Origin: an uncultured Alsobacter sp.
GTDB taxonomy: Bacteria; Pseudomonadota; Alphaproteobacteria; Rhizobiales; Beijerinckiaceae
DNA length: 64,000 nucleotides
NCBI RefSeq assembly: GCF_945952055.1
Contig: NZ_CAMFHB010000018.1
Span: forward strand, 1-64,000
Direction: 5' to 3'
Every line of letters starts with the position of its first letter. Position 1 is the stretch's first letter. This document shows, piece by piece, positions 31,359 through 38,777 of the stretch. Below the pieces are notes generated by a model, which searched no databases, was not told the origin of the DNA, and worked only from the letters and a program-made list of their open reading frames with translations. The translations under genes and the position numbers were made by a program.

Positions 31359-31757
31359 CTACTCTCCTTCGGAGCCGATCACGATGACGCCGACCATGAT
31401 CAGGACGATTCCCAGGCCCCGGAGCGCGCCGATCTCCTCGTGGAAGATCGCCACCGAAGCCGCCGAAACCGTGACGTAGCATATCGAGGTGAGTGGGAAA
31501 CCCAGGCTCAGCGGTATGCGGTCGAGGATCACCATCCAGGCCACGAAGGAGCCCACGTAGCCGAGCACCCCGGCCACGACCCAAGGGTCGGTCGCGGCCG
31601 CCATGAACCACGCGGGGTCGATCGCCCCGTCGCCGAGCCGGTCGCCGCCCGCCTTCAAGGCGATCTGGGCGAGGGTCTCGAACAGGATCAGGAAGGTCCA
31701 GGCGGCGAGGGCCGTCGGGGTGAGGGACGAGCGCAGCGCTCCGTGGCCGGCGCTCAT
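31359..31757 (-). CDS. Small EamA/SMR-like four-helix membrane protein (second of pair)
   Basis: 132 residues, four hydrophobic helices. The start region reads LAAWTFLILFETLAQIALKAGGDRL and the end LGIVLIMVGVIVIGSE, which are features of single-repeat drug/metabolite transporter (DMT) proteins. WMVILDRIPLSLGFPLTSI, with an internal Pro-Leu pattern, is typical. Such half-size proteins act as homo- or heterodimers: EmrE exporters, or ArnE/ArnF flippases for aminoarabinose lipid. Its size and a second homologue (33771) in the same operon suggest a heterodimeric pair. The ATG overlaps the acyltransferase stop (ATGA). Confidence 0.8.
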   Translation of the reverse strand: MSAGHGALRSSLTPTALAAWTFLILFETLAQIALKAGGDRLGDGAIDPAWFMAAATDPWVVAGVLGYVGSFVAWMVILDRIPLSLGFPLTSICYVTVSAASVAIFHEEIGALRGLGIVLIMVGVIVIGSEGE

Positions 31758-32902
31758 GCCGCTTTCCTCGCGTGCTGGTCCATCAGGCGGGCGATCTCGG
31801 GATCGAAGCGGTCGAGGCTGACGATCCGCGAAACCGTCTTCAGCACGGCGTTGATCCAGCGGTTCCGGTGGCGGAAGTAGAGCCAGTTCGGCGACAGGCG
31901 GCATCCCAGCCGGACCTTCGGTCCATAGAAGCCCTGGCCCGCCTGATACAGGGGGATCCCCTGCCGGGAGCACCAGGCGACGTTCTCGAGCCAGCTCGTG
32001 TAGTAGAGGCTGTATTCGCCCACCACCGGGTAGTGCATGCCGATGTACTTGTCGACGAGGCGGTCGCCGGTCTCGATCAGCAGGTTGAAGGCCACGAGGT
32101 CGTCGCCGGCCCAATAGAGGACGACGCGGGCCGAGGGAGCGAGCCGGCGGAGGACGGCCGCGAAGTAGGCTGGGGGCAGGTGCTCGAACTGCAGGTCGCT
32201 GTGCGCCACCGTTTCCGCGTAGAGGCTCGCGATCCGGTCGAGGACGTCGTCGACGTTCGTCCTGTGCTCGACGCGCAGGCGCTCGCGCTGCTTCCACTTG
32301 CGCTTGAGGTCCTTGCGGGTGGCCCGGCTCAGGGTCGCGAAATAGCCGTCGAGGCCGCCCGGCGGAACGCTCAGGAGGCCCGTGGGGAGACCGGGCATGG
32401 CCTGGAAGCCGCGCGGCTCGAGCGCCGTTCGCCAGAGCGCGATATCCTTTTCGGCGGCGTCCTTGACCGCGACCAGGCCGCATCCCTCGGCCTCCGCCAG
32501 CCGCTCCAGGCCCTCCAGCAGGGCGACGACGAGGGATGGTCGATCGGCGACGCCGACCTCCGGCGCGAAGCCAAGGTGGCAGATCTCGGCGACGGGCGAG
32601 CCTATCGCGGCGAGGTCGAGGGTCAGCAGGCGGGGGAAGGTCCGGGTCAACGCCTCCGCGATCGGTTTCAGGGGGCCCTGGACCGTCGTGTCGAGGCGAT
32701 AGCGGGTCAAGAACGCCGGCGCGGCGGCCAGGACGGCCTCACCGTCGAGCGCGACGATGTAGCGGGCGTGAAAGCCCGGCGGGCCGGCTTCCTCGGCGGC
32801 GACATAGAAAGCATAGCCTTCGGCCTCGCCGGGGAAGCAGCGGTCCCAGCGCTCCCGGCCGATGGCCTCGATCGACGCATAGCTCGCGACGGTCACGGAC
32901 AT
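31754..32902 (-). CDS. FemAB/GNAT-like acyltransferase (COG3146-type)
   Basis: 382 residues. The central DGYFATLSRATRKDLKRKWK and the later VLYWAGDDLVAFNLLIETGD and DKYIGMHYPVVGEYSLYYTS match the Acetyltransf_6 / COG3146 group of predicted N-acyltransferases in the FemAB-GNAT superfamily. These attach an acyl or aminoacyl group to an amine; the substrate is unknown. It is cytosolic with no membrane segments. The start overlaps the hydrolase stop (TGATG) and the stop overlaps the next ATG, so it is embedded in the ten-gene operon. Confidence 0.8.
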   Translation of the reverse strand: MSVTVASYASIEAIGRERWDRCFPGEAEGYAFYVAAEEAGPPGFHARYIVALDGEAVLAAAPAFLTRYRLDTTVQGPLKPIAEALTRTFPRLLTLDLAAIGSPVAEICHLGFAPEVGVADRPSLVVALLEGLERLAEAEGCGLVAVKDAAEKDIALWRTALEPRGFQAMPGLPTGLLSVPPGGLDGYFATLSRATRKDLKRKWKQRERLRVEHRTNVDDVLDRIASLYAETVAHSDLQFEHLPPAYFAAVLRRLAPSARVVLYWAGDDLVAFNLLIETGDRLVDKYIGMHYPVVGEYSLYYTSWLENVAWCSRQGIPLYQAGQGFYGPKVRLGCRLSPNWLYFRHRNRWINAVLKTVSRIVSLDRFDPEIARLMDQHARKAA

Positions 32903-33756
32903 CAGCGGGCCCGCACCTTGAGCAGCGGGACGCCCCGCGCGGCTTCGGCCGTCGGCTGGGCTCCGCGGCGGCCGATGAAGGCGACGCTCGCTTCGATCAG
33001 TCGGTCCCGGTCCTTGTCCAGCGTGACCATGTGGTAGCTGTCGTCGAGCACGACCTTCTCGACGTCGCCGCCGAGCCTGGCGGCGAGATGACCTGCATTG
33101 CGAAGGCTCGTCATGTCATCGTCGCGCGCATGGACGACGAGGGCCGGCGTTCGGATCGTCGGCAGCGTCTTGTTCACAACCGCGATCAGACGGTGCAATT
33201 CCTGCAAGCTGCGGCCGGGCGTGGCGGCGTTTCCGGCCCCGGCACTGTCGCCGGACAGCATGGACTTCACGATGCGCGCCCGCAGCCTGTCGTCCTTGAT
33301 GCCGTAAGGCGGCGCCTCGACGAAACGAACCCAGCGGGCGAAGCCGAGCGCCAGCGCGGGTTTCACCAGCACGCGGGTCCAGGGAATGGCCCAGCCGTCG
33401 TAGAACAGGGTGGTCGAGTAGAGCAGCAGCCCGGCGACGTCGCCCGGCCGGTCCGCGGCGAGCTTCAGCGAGAGGAGAGCTCCCATCGACAGGCCGCCGA
33501 CGAAGACCGTGCGGTGGCGACGCTTCAGGGCGTCGAAGGCATCCTCGACGCTGCGCTGCCAGTCACGCCATCCGGTGGCCAGGAGATCCGCCTCGTCGCC
33601 GCAGTGCCCGGCCAACTGGACGCCGTGGACGGTGTAGCCGCGCCGGGCGATGGCCTTGCCCACGGCCTTCACCTCGGAGGGCGTTCCGGTGAGCCCATGG
33701 ACCAGCAGGACGGCGACGGGGCCGCCCTCGAAGGTGAAGCTGTTGTCGTTGGCCAT
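32902..33756 (-). CDS. Alpha/beta hydrolase, carboxylesterase/monoacylglycerol lipase type
   Basis: 284 residues. VLLVHGLTGTPSEVKAVGKA gives the oxyanion hole, VFVGGLSMGALLSLK the nucleophile elbow (Ser about residue 90), ALVVHARDDDMTS the acid, and DDSYHMVTLDKDRD the His. This is the Est30-like carboxylesterase pattern, acting on short acyl esters or monoacylglycerols. No signal peptide. In this operon it may remove or transfer an acyl group of a lipid intermediate, which is inference. It lies 14 bases past the first small EamA-like gene. Confidence 0.87.
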   Translation of the reverse strand: MANDNSFTFEGGPVAVLLVHGLTGTPSEVKAVGKAIARRGYTVHGVQLAGHCGDEADLLATGWRDWQRSVEDAFDALKRRHRTVFVGGLSMGALLSLKLAADRPGDVAGLLLYSTTLFYDGWAIPWTRVLVKPALALGFARWVRFVEAPPYGIKDDRLRARIVKSMLSGDSAGAGNAATPGRSLQELHRLIAVVNKTLPTIRTPALVVHARDDDMTSLRNAGHLAARLGGDVEKVVLDDSYHMVTLDKDRDRLIEASVAFIGRRGAQPTAEAARGVPLLKVRAR

Positions 33757-33770
33757 GGCAGGTGTCTCCG

Positions 33771-34121
33771 TCAGGCGCTGAGGCAGACGAGCGCCACGCC
33801 GAGCGTGACGACCGAGGCGCCGAGCCAGCGCCGGCCGGAGACGCGCTCATGCAGGACGAAACGGCTCGTGACGAGCACGCCGCAATAGGAGAGCGCCGCC
33901 AGCGGGAAGGCGACGCTGAGCGGCGCGCGGGCGAGGACCGCGAGCCACAGGACGAGTTCGACGCCGTAGGCCGCGAAGCCGGCCATGGCCATCGGGCTCG
34001 TCGCGACGCGCTTCCACAGGGGGGCCTCGGAGGCCCGGGAGAGGCCGAGCTTGAACGCCGTCTGGCCGGCCACGTCGAGAGCCACCGTGAGGGCGAAGAG
34101 AAGGACCAGGAAAGGCGTCAC
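33771..34121 (-). CDS. Small EamA/SMR-like four-helix membrane protein (first of pair)
   Basis: 116 residues from a GTG at 34121 that overlaps the stop of the arginase-fold gene (GTGA). Four hydrophobic helices: FLVLLFALTVALDVAGQTAF, AAYGVELVLWLAVLARAPLS, AFPLAALSYCGVLVTSRFVL and WLGASVVTLGVALVCLSA. It is half the length of a normal EamA transporter and close to ArnE/EmrE in size. With the homologue at 31359 it could form a heterodimeric exporter or flippase. No catalytic motif. Confidence 0.8.
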   Translation of the reverse strand: MTPFLVLLFALTVALDVAGQTAFKLGLSRASEAPLWKRVATSPMAMAGFAAYGVELVLWLAVLARAPLSVAFPLAALSYCGVLVTSRFVLHERVSGRRWLGASVVTLGVALVCLSA

Positions 34122-35023
34122 AGCACGCGCTCCAGCAGCGACAGAAGGCGTTCGTTGGTGCTCTCGTTGACGGCGAGGGACGCGGGCGGTTGCCGCGGCT
34201 GGTCCAGCAAGGCCTCGGTCCACTTCATCGGGTTGCGGTGCCTGGCCGCGGAGAAGTCTCCGCAGATGTCGACCCCGTGGATGCGGTGCCGGCTGGCCAG
34301 ATCTCCGATCACGGCCTCGACCGTGTCGAGCGGCATGCCGCCCTGGTCCCAGTTGGTGGCCGCTTCGCCCTGTCCCAGCACGTCCTTGTCGAGCGTGATC
34401 CAGACGGCGTCGGTCTCGATCTCCGGCGCGAGGCGCGCCATGATCTCGGGCGCTGTGGCGCCGGCAAGCGTGGTCCAATGCAGGCGGTCGTCGGCCACCG
34501 CGTGGCCGGGCACGGGCCCGGCCCGCTTGCCGAGGGGCGTCGGCGGCGTCTGCCAGGGCAGCATCACGAGCCGTTTCGTCCGCAGCGCCAGCAGGTTGAT
34601 GCCCGCCCGGTCGGGACGTGTCAGATCCTCGCTGCAGCAGCCCAGCGTCACCACGCGGGCCACCCGCGGCATGCCCAGGGCCTCGTTGACCCAGGAGCCG
34701 CAATGGCGACGCGGGAACGTCCAGGCCCAGTCGGGATGGTTGTCGAAGTGGACGACGGTGACGGGGACGCGCACCGTCTCCAGGATCGCCGCGGTCAGGT
34801 GGTGATAGTCGCCCGACCCGACCATGAACACGCGCGGCCCTTCGCCCGACGCCGCCGGCAGCCGTCGCGCGAACCGGTCGAAGTCGCGCTCCCACGCCCA
34901 AAGCCGCAGTGCGCGGCCAAGGTCGCGGAAGTCGAGAATCTCCGCCCGGCCCTCGGCGACCCTGCGCCGGACGGGCGCCTGCCAGGTCAGGCTGCCGTCG
35001 AGGTCGAGAACGCTGAGCCGCAT
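34118..35023 (-). CDS. Arginase-fold (ureohydrolase-like) metalloenzyme
   Basis: 301 residues. The Mn-binding features of the arginase fold are visible: VGSGDYHHLTAAIL (His 74/75), VVHFDNHPDW (D94, H96, D98, the DxHxD motif) and WITLDKDVLG (D212, D214). True arginases and agmatinases read SxDxDxxDP at the last motif; the DP is missing here, and the N terminus (MRLSVLDLDGSLTW) is atypical. So the metal site seems intact while the substrate pocket differs. It may hydrolyse a guanidino, amidino or acetyl group. It lies 8 bases after the aminotransferase gene. Confidence 0.78.
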   Translation of the reverse strand: MRLSVLDLDGSLTWQAPVRRRVAEGRAEILDFRDLGRALRLWAWERDFDRFARRLPAASGEGPRVFMVGSGDYHHLTAAILETVRVPVTVVHFDNHPDWAWTFPRRHCGSWVNEALGMPRVARVVTLGCCSEDLTRPDRAGINLLALRTKRLVMLPWQTPPTPLGKRAGPVPGHAVADDRLHWTTLAGATAPEIMARLAPEIETDAVWITLDKDVLGQGEAATNWDQGGMPLDTVEAVIGDLASRHRIHGVDICGDFSAARHRNPMKWTEALLDQPRQPPASLAVNESTNERLLSLLERVL

Positions 35024-35031
35024 CGCCGCCC

Positions 35032-36435
35032 TCAGCCGACCACGCGGCGCAGCGCCTGCTCGAGCAGGGCGAGGCCCAGGTCGATCTCGGGGTAGGAGAT
35101 CATCAGCGAGGGCGCGAAGGTGATGACGTTCTTGTAGTAGCCGCCGATGTCGAGGACGAGCCCGTAGCGCTTGCCGCCGACGTCGAGGTCGCCCTTCATG
35201 CACTCCTGCGTGAGCTGGTCGACGATGGCCTTGCTGGGCGTGAAGCCGTCCGCCTCGCAGATCTCGGCGCGCAGCGCCAGGCCGATGCCGTCGACGTCGC
35301 CGATCTGCGGGAAGCGCTTCTGCAGGTCCCTGAGGCCCGCGAGGAAATAGGCGCCCTTCTCGCGCGTCATGGCCTCGAAATCGACCTCCTGCATCAGGCG
35401 AACGGTTTCGAGCGCCGCCGCCGTGCCGAGCGGATTGGAGGAGAAGGTCGAGTGCGTGGAGCCGGGCGGGAAGACGCCGGGGTTGATGAGCTCCTCGCGT
35501 GCCCACAGGCCGGAGAGCGGGTTGAGGCCGTTGGTGATGGCCTTGCCGAACACGATGACGTCCGGCTTCACGTTGAAGTTCTCCAGCGCCCAGAACTTGC
35601 CGGCCCGGTAGAACCCCATCTGGATCTCGTCGTCGACCAGCAGGATCTTGCGCTCGTCGAGCACCGCCTTGAGCTTCTCGAAATAGCCCGGCGGCGGGAC
35701 CACGTAGCCGCCCGTGCCCTGGATCGCCTCCACGTAGAAGGCGGCGTATTCGCTCACGCCCACCTTGGCGTCCCAGACGCCGTAGTACTCGGTGTCGAAC
35801 AGACGGGCGAACTGGTCGACGCAGTAGAGGCCGCAGTCCTCCCGCTTCTTGCCGTAGGGGCAGCGGAAGCAATAGGGGAAGGGCACGAACTGGGCACGGT
35901 CGCCGAAGTGACCGTAGCGGCGGCGGTAGCGGTAGGACGAGGTGATCGCGGACGCTCCCAGCGTACGGCCGTGGTAGCCGCCCTCGAAGGCGAACATCAG
36001 CGACTTGCCGTTGGAGGCGTTGCGGACGAGCTTGAGGGAGTCCTCCACGGCCTGGGCGCCACCGACGTTGAAGTGGACGCGCCCCTTGCTGCCGAAGGTC
36101 TTCTCGACGTTCTGGGCGATGGCCTTGGCCAGCTCGATCTTCTCGACGTGCAGGTACTGCGACGCGAGCTGGGGCAGCGTGTCGATCTGCCTCTTCAGGG
36201 CCTCGTTCAGGCGGGGATTGGCATAGCCGAAGTTGACCGCCGAGTACCACATCTGGAGATCGAGATACGGGGTGTCCTCACGGTCGTAGACGAACGAGCC
36301 TTCGCAGCGCGAGAAGATCTTCGGATCGTCCAGGTAGTGAACCGTGTCGCCGAAGGAGCAGTATTCGGCTTCGTCGCGCAGCAGGTCGCGTTCGGCGAAG
36401 ACGTCGGCGTCGTGGCTGGGGGCGATCTTATCCAT
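35032..36435 (-). CDS. Class III PLP-dependent aminotransferase
   Basis: 467 residues. PLP site: EGGYHGRTLGASA (about 151), LLVDDEIQMGFYRAGK (Asp 269) and VIVFGKAITNGLNP (Schiff-base Lys 298). Related to 4-aminobutyrate, ornithine and diamine transaminases. An unusual cysteine cluster, C189, C192, C201 and C205 (CFRCPYGKKREDCGLYC), sits between the catalytic blocks and could bind zinc. It presumably makes or uses a terminal amine. The ATG at 36435 overlaps the HAD gene by 8 bases. Confidence 0.9.
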   Translation of the reverse strand: MDKIAPSHDADVFAERDLLRDEAEYCSFGDTVHYLDDPKIFSRCEGSFVYDREDTPYLDLQMWYSAVNFGYANPRLNEALKRQIDTLPQLASQYLHVEKIELAKAIAQNVEKTFGSKGRVHFNVGGAQAVEDSLKLVRNASNGKSLMFAFEGGYHGRTLGASAITSSYRYRRRYGHFGDRAQFVPFPYCFRCPYGKKREDCGLYCVDQFARLFDTEYYGVWDAKVGVSEYAAFYVEAIQGTGGYVVPPPGYFEKLKAVLDERKILLVDDEIQMGFYRAGKFWALENFNVKPDVIVFGKAITNGLNPLSGLWAREELINPGVFPPGSTHSTFSSNPLGTAAALETVRLMQEVDFEAMTREKGAYFLAGLRDLQKRFPQIGDVDGIGLALRAEICEADGFTPSKAIVDQLTQECMKGDLDVGGKRYGLVLDIGGYYKNVITFAPSLMISYPEIDLGLALLEQALRRVVG

Positions 36436-37138
36436 GGAGCTCGAAGTCCTTGATGCGTGCCGTGCCGGGACTGGCTTGGCGAGCGAGGGCGTCGAGGCCC
36501 CCGATCACGTCGGCGAAGGTTGCGTAGGGCAGGTGAGGGAGGCCGCTGGCGCGGCAGTGCTTCAGGAGGGTCGATGGCTCCCCTGCCAGCGACCTGGCGA
36601 AGACGAAATCGGCGCGCTCGGCGACGCAGATGTCGGAGCGTCCGTCACCGATCACCACGGTGACGGTGTCCGACCGCCGTGACAGGCTCAGGCACTTGCA
36701 GTGCGCGGCGTCCGCGCTGCACGACGGCGATGCGAAGGGAGTGTCGAGGGACCAGCTCCCGTCCGCCCAGCGCTGCAGGCGGTTGGCGCGGACGGGCAGG
36801 CTGAGCCCTTCGCGCGACAGGATGCGATGGATCGCGGCGTCGAGACCGTCGCTGACGACGGTGAGCAGGAGGTCCCGGACCGCGCAGAACGCGACGAAGC
36901 GCGAGAAGTCCGGGTCGATCGGGATCGCGTCGACGATCCGGTGCAGGTCCGCCCACTGGCCCGACAGGAGCGCGATCTGCCGGGTCATGCAGGCCCGCGA
37001 GCCGATGCGGCCCTGCGCCCACTCCCGTTCGATCTCGTGCCATTCGGGGGCTGCCATCCCGGTCAGGATGGCGTCGGTGACGTCCTCGAGAGCGATCGTG
37101 CCGTCGAAGTCACACAGGATCTGAAAAGAAGAAGGCAC
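36428..37138 (-). CDS. HAD-IB family phosphatase (MtnX/SerB-like)
   Basis: 236 residues, GTG start. Motif I is CDFDGTIALEDV (nucleophile Asp 10 and Asp 12), motif II LTVVSDGLDAAI, and motif IV VVIGDGRSDICVAERADFVF. This is the HAD subclass IB fold of phosphoserine phosphatase and of MtnX. It would dephosphorylate a small phosphorylated metabolite. No methionine-salvage neighbours are present, so MtnX function is not supported. It is the first gene of the ten-gene operon; the sigma-54 promoter lies about 45 bases upstream. The Shine-Dalgarno sequence is weak. Confidence 0.87.
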   Translation of the reverse strand: MPSSFQILCDFDGTIALEDVTDAILTGMAAPEWHEIEREWAQGRIGSRACMTRQIALLSGQWADLHRIVDAIPIDPDFSRFVAFCAVRDLLLTVVSDGLDAAIHRILSREGLSLPVRANRLQRWADGSWSLDTPFASPSCSADAAHCKCLSLSRRSDTVTVVIGDGRSDICVAERADFVFARSLAGEPSTLLKHCRASGLPHLPYATFADVIGGLDALARQASPGTARIKDFELHG

Positions 37139-37181
37139 GCGTATCGACCGGGGTTCCAGCGGGACAACGGGATCGGAGTTC

Positions 37182-37197
37182 GCAACCCCCGTGCCAA
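37182..37197 (-). promoter_or_regulatory. Sigma-54 promoter of the ten-gene operon
   Basis: Minus strand TTGGCACG-GGGG-TTGC matches the consensus TTGGCACG-N4-TTGC exactly, with the invariant GG (-24) and GC (-12) at the correct spacing. Transcription would start near 37170, about 30 bases before the GTG of the HAD phosphatase gene. The operon itself encodes the NtrC-type activator. Confidence 0.88.
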
Positions 37198-37257
37198 ACC
37201 CCTGGAAAACGCCAAGTCCCTCAAATCGCGCGCTTAATTTCGGCGAGTAAGGACTGT

Positions 37258-37333
37258 GAGGTCTCGGGCGACCTCCAAAAAATGTTGGACGCTACGGGTC
37301 GTGGAGTCGCGCGCCCTCCAGAACGTGGAGGTC
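37258..37333. promoter_or_regulatory. Possible upstream activator sites for the sigma-54 promoter
   Basis: Two inverted repeats: GAGGTC-N6-GACCTC (37258-37275) and CCTCCA-N5-TGGAGG (37315-37331). Both contain the octamer GACCTCCA: directly at 37270-37277 and as its complement TGGAGGTC at 37326-37333. They lie about 60-150 bases upstream of the promoter, the normal distance for NtrC-family enhancer sites. Confidence 0.45.
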
Positions 37334-37380
37334 GGCCCGCCGCAGGGTCCTCGCGCGCGTCGGGCCGGTCTTTCTCCGGG

Positions 37381-38244
37381 ATGACAGGACCTGTCCGCGG
37401 GGGTAACGATGGCGGTCGAAACGAGGGTTTCGCGTTGCGTGTCGTTCCATTCCTCGCTTGCATGGCCCTGTCCTGCGCCGCCCTGCCGGCCCTGGCTGCG
37501 GATCCCCAGGGGCAGCCGTCGGCCGGCGGCTGGGTCGTTACGCTCGGCGTCATGCCCGCGGTCGGACCCCGCTACGACGGTGCCAAGCTCTACGGGCTCG
37601 GCGGCTCCCCGATCTTCGACATCCGCCGGGCCGATCAGCCCAAGGGCTTCTCGGCACCGGATGACGGCTTCGACATTTCGCTGTTCGGCAACGACGTCTT
37701 CGGGATCGGGCCCGTGTTCAACGCCAGGGGCGGGCGCTACCTCTCGGCGGATCGTTCGCTGTACGGGCTCCGCGACGTTCCCTGGACCATAGAGAGCGGG
37801 ATTTTCGTCGAGTTCTGGCCGCTGAAGGATCGGCTCAGGACGCGCCTGGAGGTCCGCCACGGATTCCGTGGCCGCTCGGACGGGTTCGTCGGCGATCTGT
37901 CGGTCGACTGGGTCGAGAAGCTCGGCGCCTTCACCGTGTCGGGCGGGCCCCGGTTCAGCGTCGCGGATGCCGACTACATGGACGCCAATTTCGGGGTGCT
38001 GCCGGCCGAGGCCGCCGCCAACCGACGCGTCACGGCCTTCGACGCTTCGGCGGGCCCGAAGTCCGTGGGGCTCGCCGCCGCCGTCTCCTACGACTGGTCG
38101 GCGACGTGGACCACGACCGCCTTCGTCCGCTACGACCGCCTCGTCGCGGACGCGGCGAAGAGCCCGATCGTTCGGCACTTCGGCACGCGCGACCAGATCA
38201 CGGTCGGGACGGGCCTCTCCTACTCCTTCGCCGTCGGCGATTGA
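37381..38244 (+). CDS. MipA/OmpV family outer membrane protein
   Basis: 287 residues from the ATG at 37381; a TTG at 37435 gives a cleaner signal peptide (RVVPFLACMALSCAALPALA, cleavage before ADPQ) and 269 residues. The mature part is rich in short beta strands and aromatic residues, as expected for a beta-barrel (GWVVTLGVMPAVGPRYDGAK, LEVRHGFRGRSDGFVGDLSV) and ends in YSFAVGD. MipA/OmpV proteins are outer-membrane scaffolds or porin-like proteins. It is divergent from the ten-gene operon and shares its upstream region. Confidence 0.85.
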   Translation: MTGPVRGGNDGGRNEGFALRVVPFLACMALSCAALPALAADPQGQPSAGGWVVTLGVMPAVGPRYDGAKLYGLGGSPIFDIRRADQPKGFSAPDDGFDISLFGNDVFGIGPVFNARGGRYLSADRSLYGLRDVPWTIESGIFVEFWPLKDRLRTRLEVRHGFRGRSDGFVGDLSVDWVEKLGAFTVSGGPRFSVADADYMDANFGVLPAEAAANRRVTAFDASAGPKSVGLAAAVSYDWSATWTTTAFVRYDRLVADAAKSPIVRHFGTRDQITVGTGLSYSFAVGD

Positions 38245-38254
38245 CCGGCTTCAC

Positions 38255-38713
38255 TCACGGTTGCCGCCGCCAGGTCTGCGTGCGGCCGAGCAGGGCGACG
38301 CCGGCGAAGGCCCGGATGGTCAGCGTCCGGCCGTCGTCTCCCAGCTGGGCCTTGAGCTGGTACTGCGTGCCGGTGTCGGGATCGAGGATCCGCCCGCCTT
38401 CATAGCCGGCGCCCTGCCGGCGGAGGCCCTCGACCACCGTGAGGCCCATGAGCGGCGCGCCCATGCGGGCGCCCGTGCACTTGTCGCAGGTGGGGTTGGC
38501 GGGATCGCCCGGGGCGGGGAAGAGCTTGGTGATGCGGCCCTCGAACGTCCCACCCTTGTCCACGATGCTGACGAGGGCGCCCACGTCGCCGTCCTCGTCG
38601 GCGGCGGCCCAGGTGCCGACGATCGGGTCGGGCGGGCCGGCGAGCGCCGGCTGCAGCGCGGCGAGCAGCATGAGAAGGGGAACGAGGATGCGAGGGATCG
38701 GAGTCTTGGCCAT
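38255..38713 (-). CDS. DUF2147 family exported protein
   Basis: 152 residues. Signal peptide (LVPLLMLLAALQPALA, cleavage before GPPDP), then IVGTWAAADEDGDVGALVSI, RITKLFPAPGDPANPTCDKC, and a C-terminal RILDPDTGTQYQLKAQLGDD. The GxW-start and CDKC patterns match DUF2147, small periplasmic lipocalin-like proteins of unknown role. It converges on the MipA/OmpV-like gene (10-base gap). Confidence 0.88.
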   Translation of the reverse strand: MAKTPIPRILVPLLMLLAALQPALAGPPDPIVGTWAAADEDGDVGALVSIVDKGGTFEGRITKLFPAPGDPANPTCDKCTGARMGAPLMGLTVVEGLRRQGAGYEGGRILDPDTGTQYQLKAQLGDDGRTLTIRAFAGVALLGRTQTWRRQP

Positions 38714-38777
38714 GGCCCTGGGCTAGCTGGACCGAGGGGGAAGGGCAAGTCATCCGGGGCCGGCCTGCGCTAGCTAC

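Noticed and set aside
31357-31611. N-terminal extension of the operon's histidine kinase
   Set aside because: The extra residues overlap the small EamA-like gene out of frame and lack any domain; AAGGAGAG precedes the GTG at 31356.
36428-37138. Calling the HAD phosphatase MtnX (methionine salvage)
   Set aside because: Motifs fit the broader HAD-IB class and no mtn genes are nearby.
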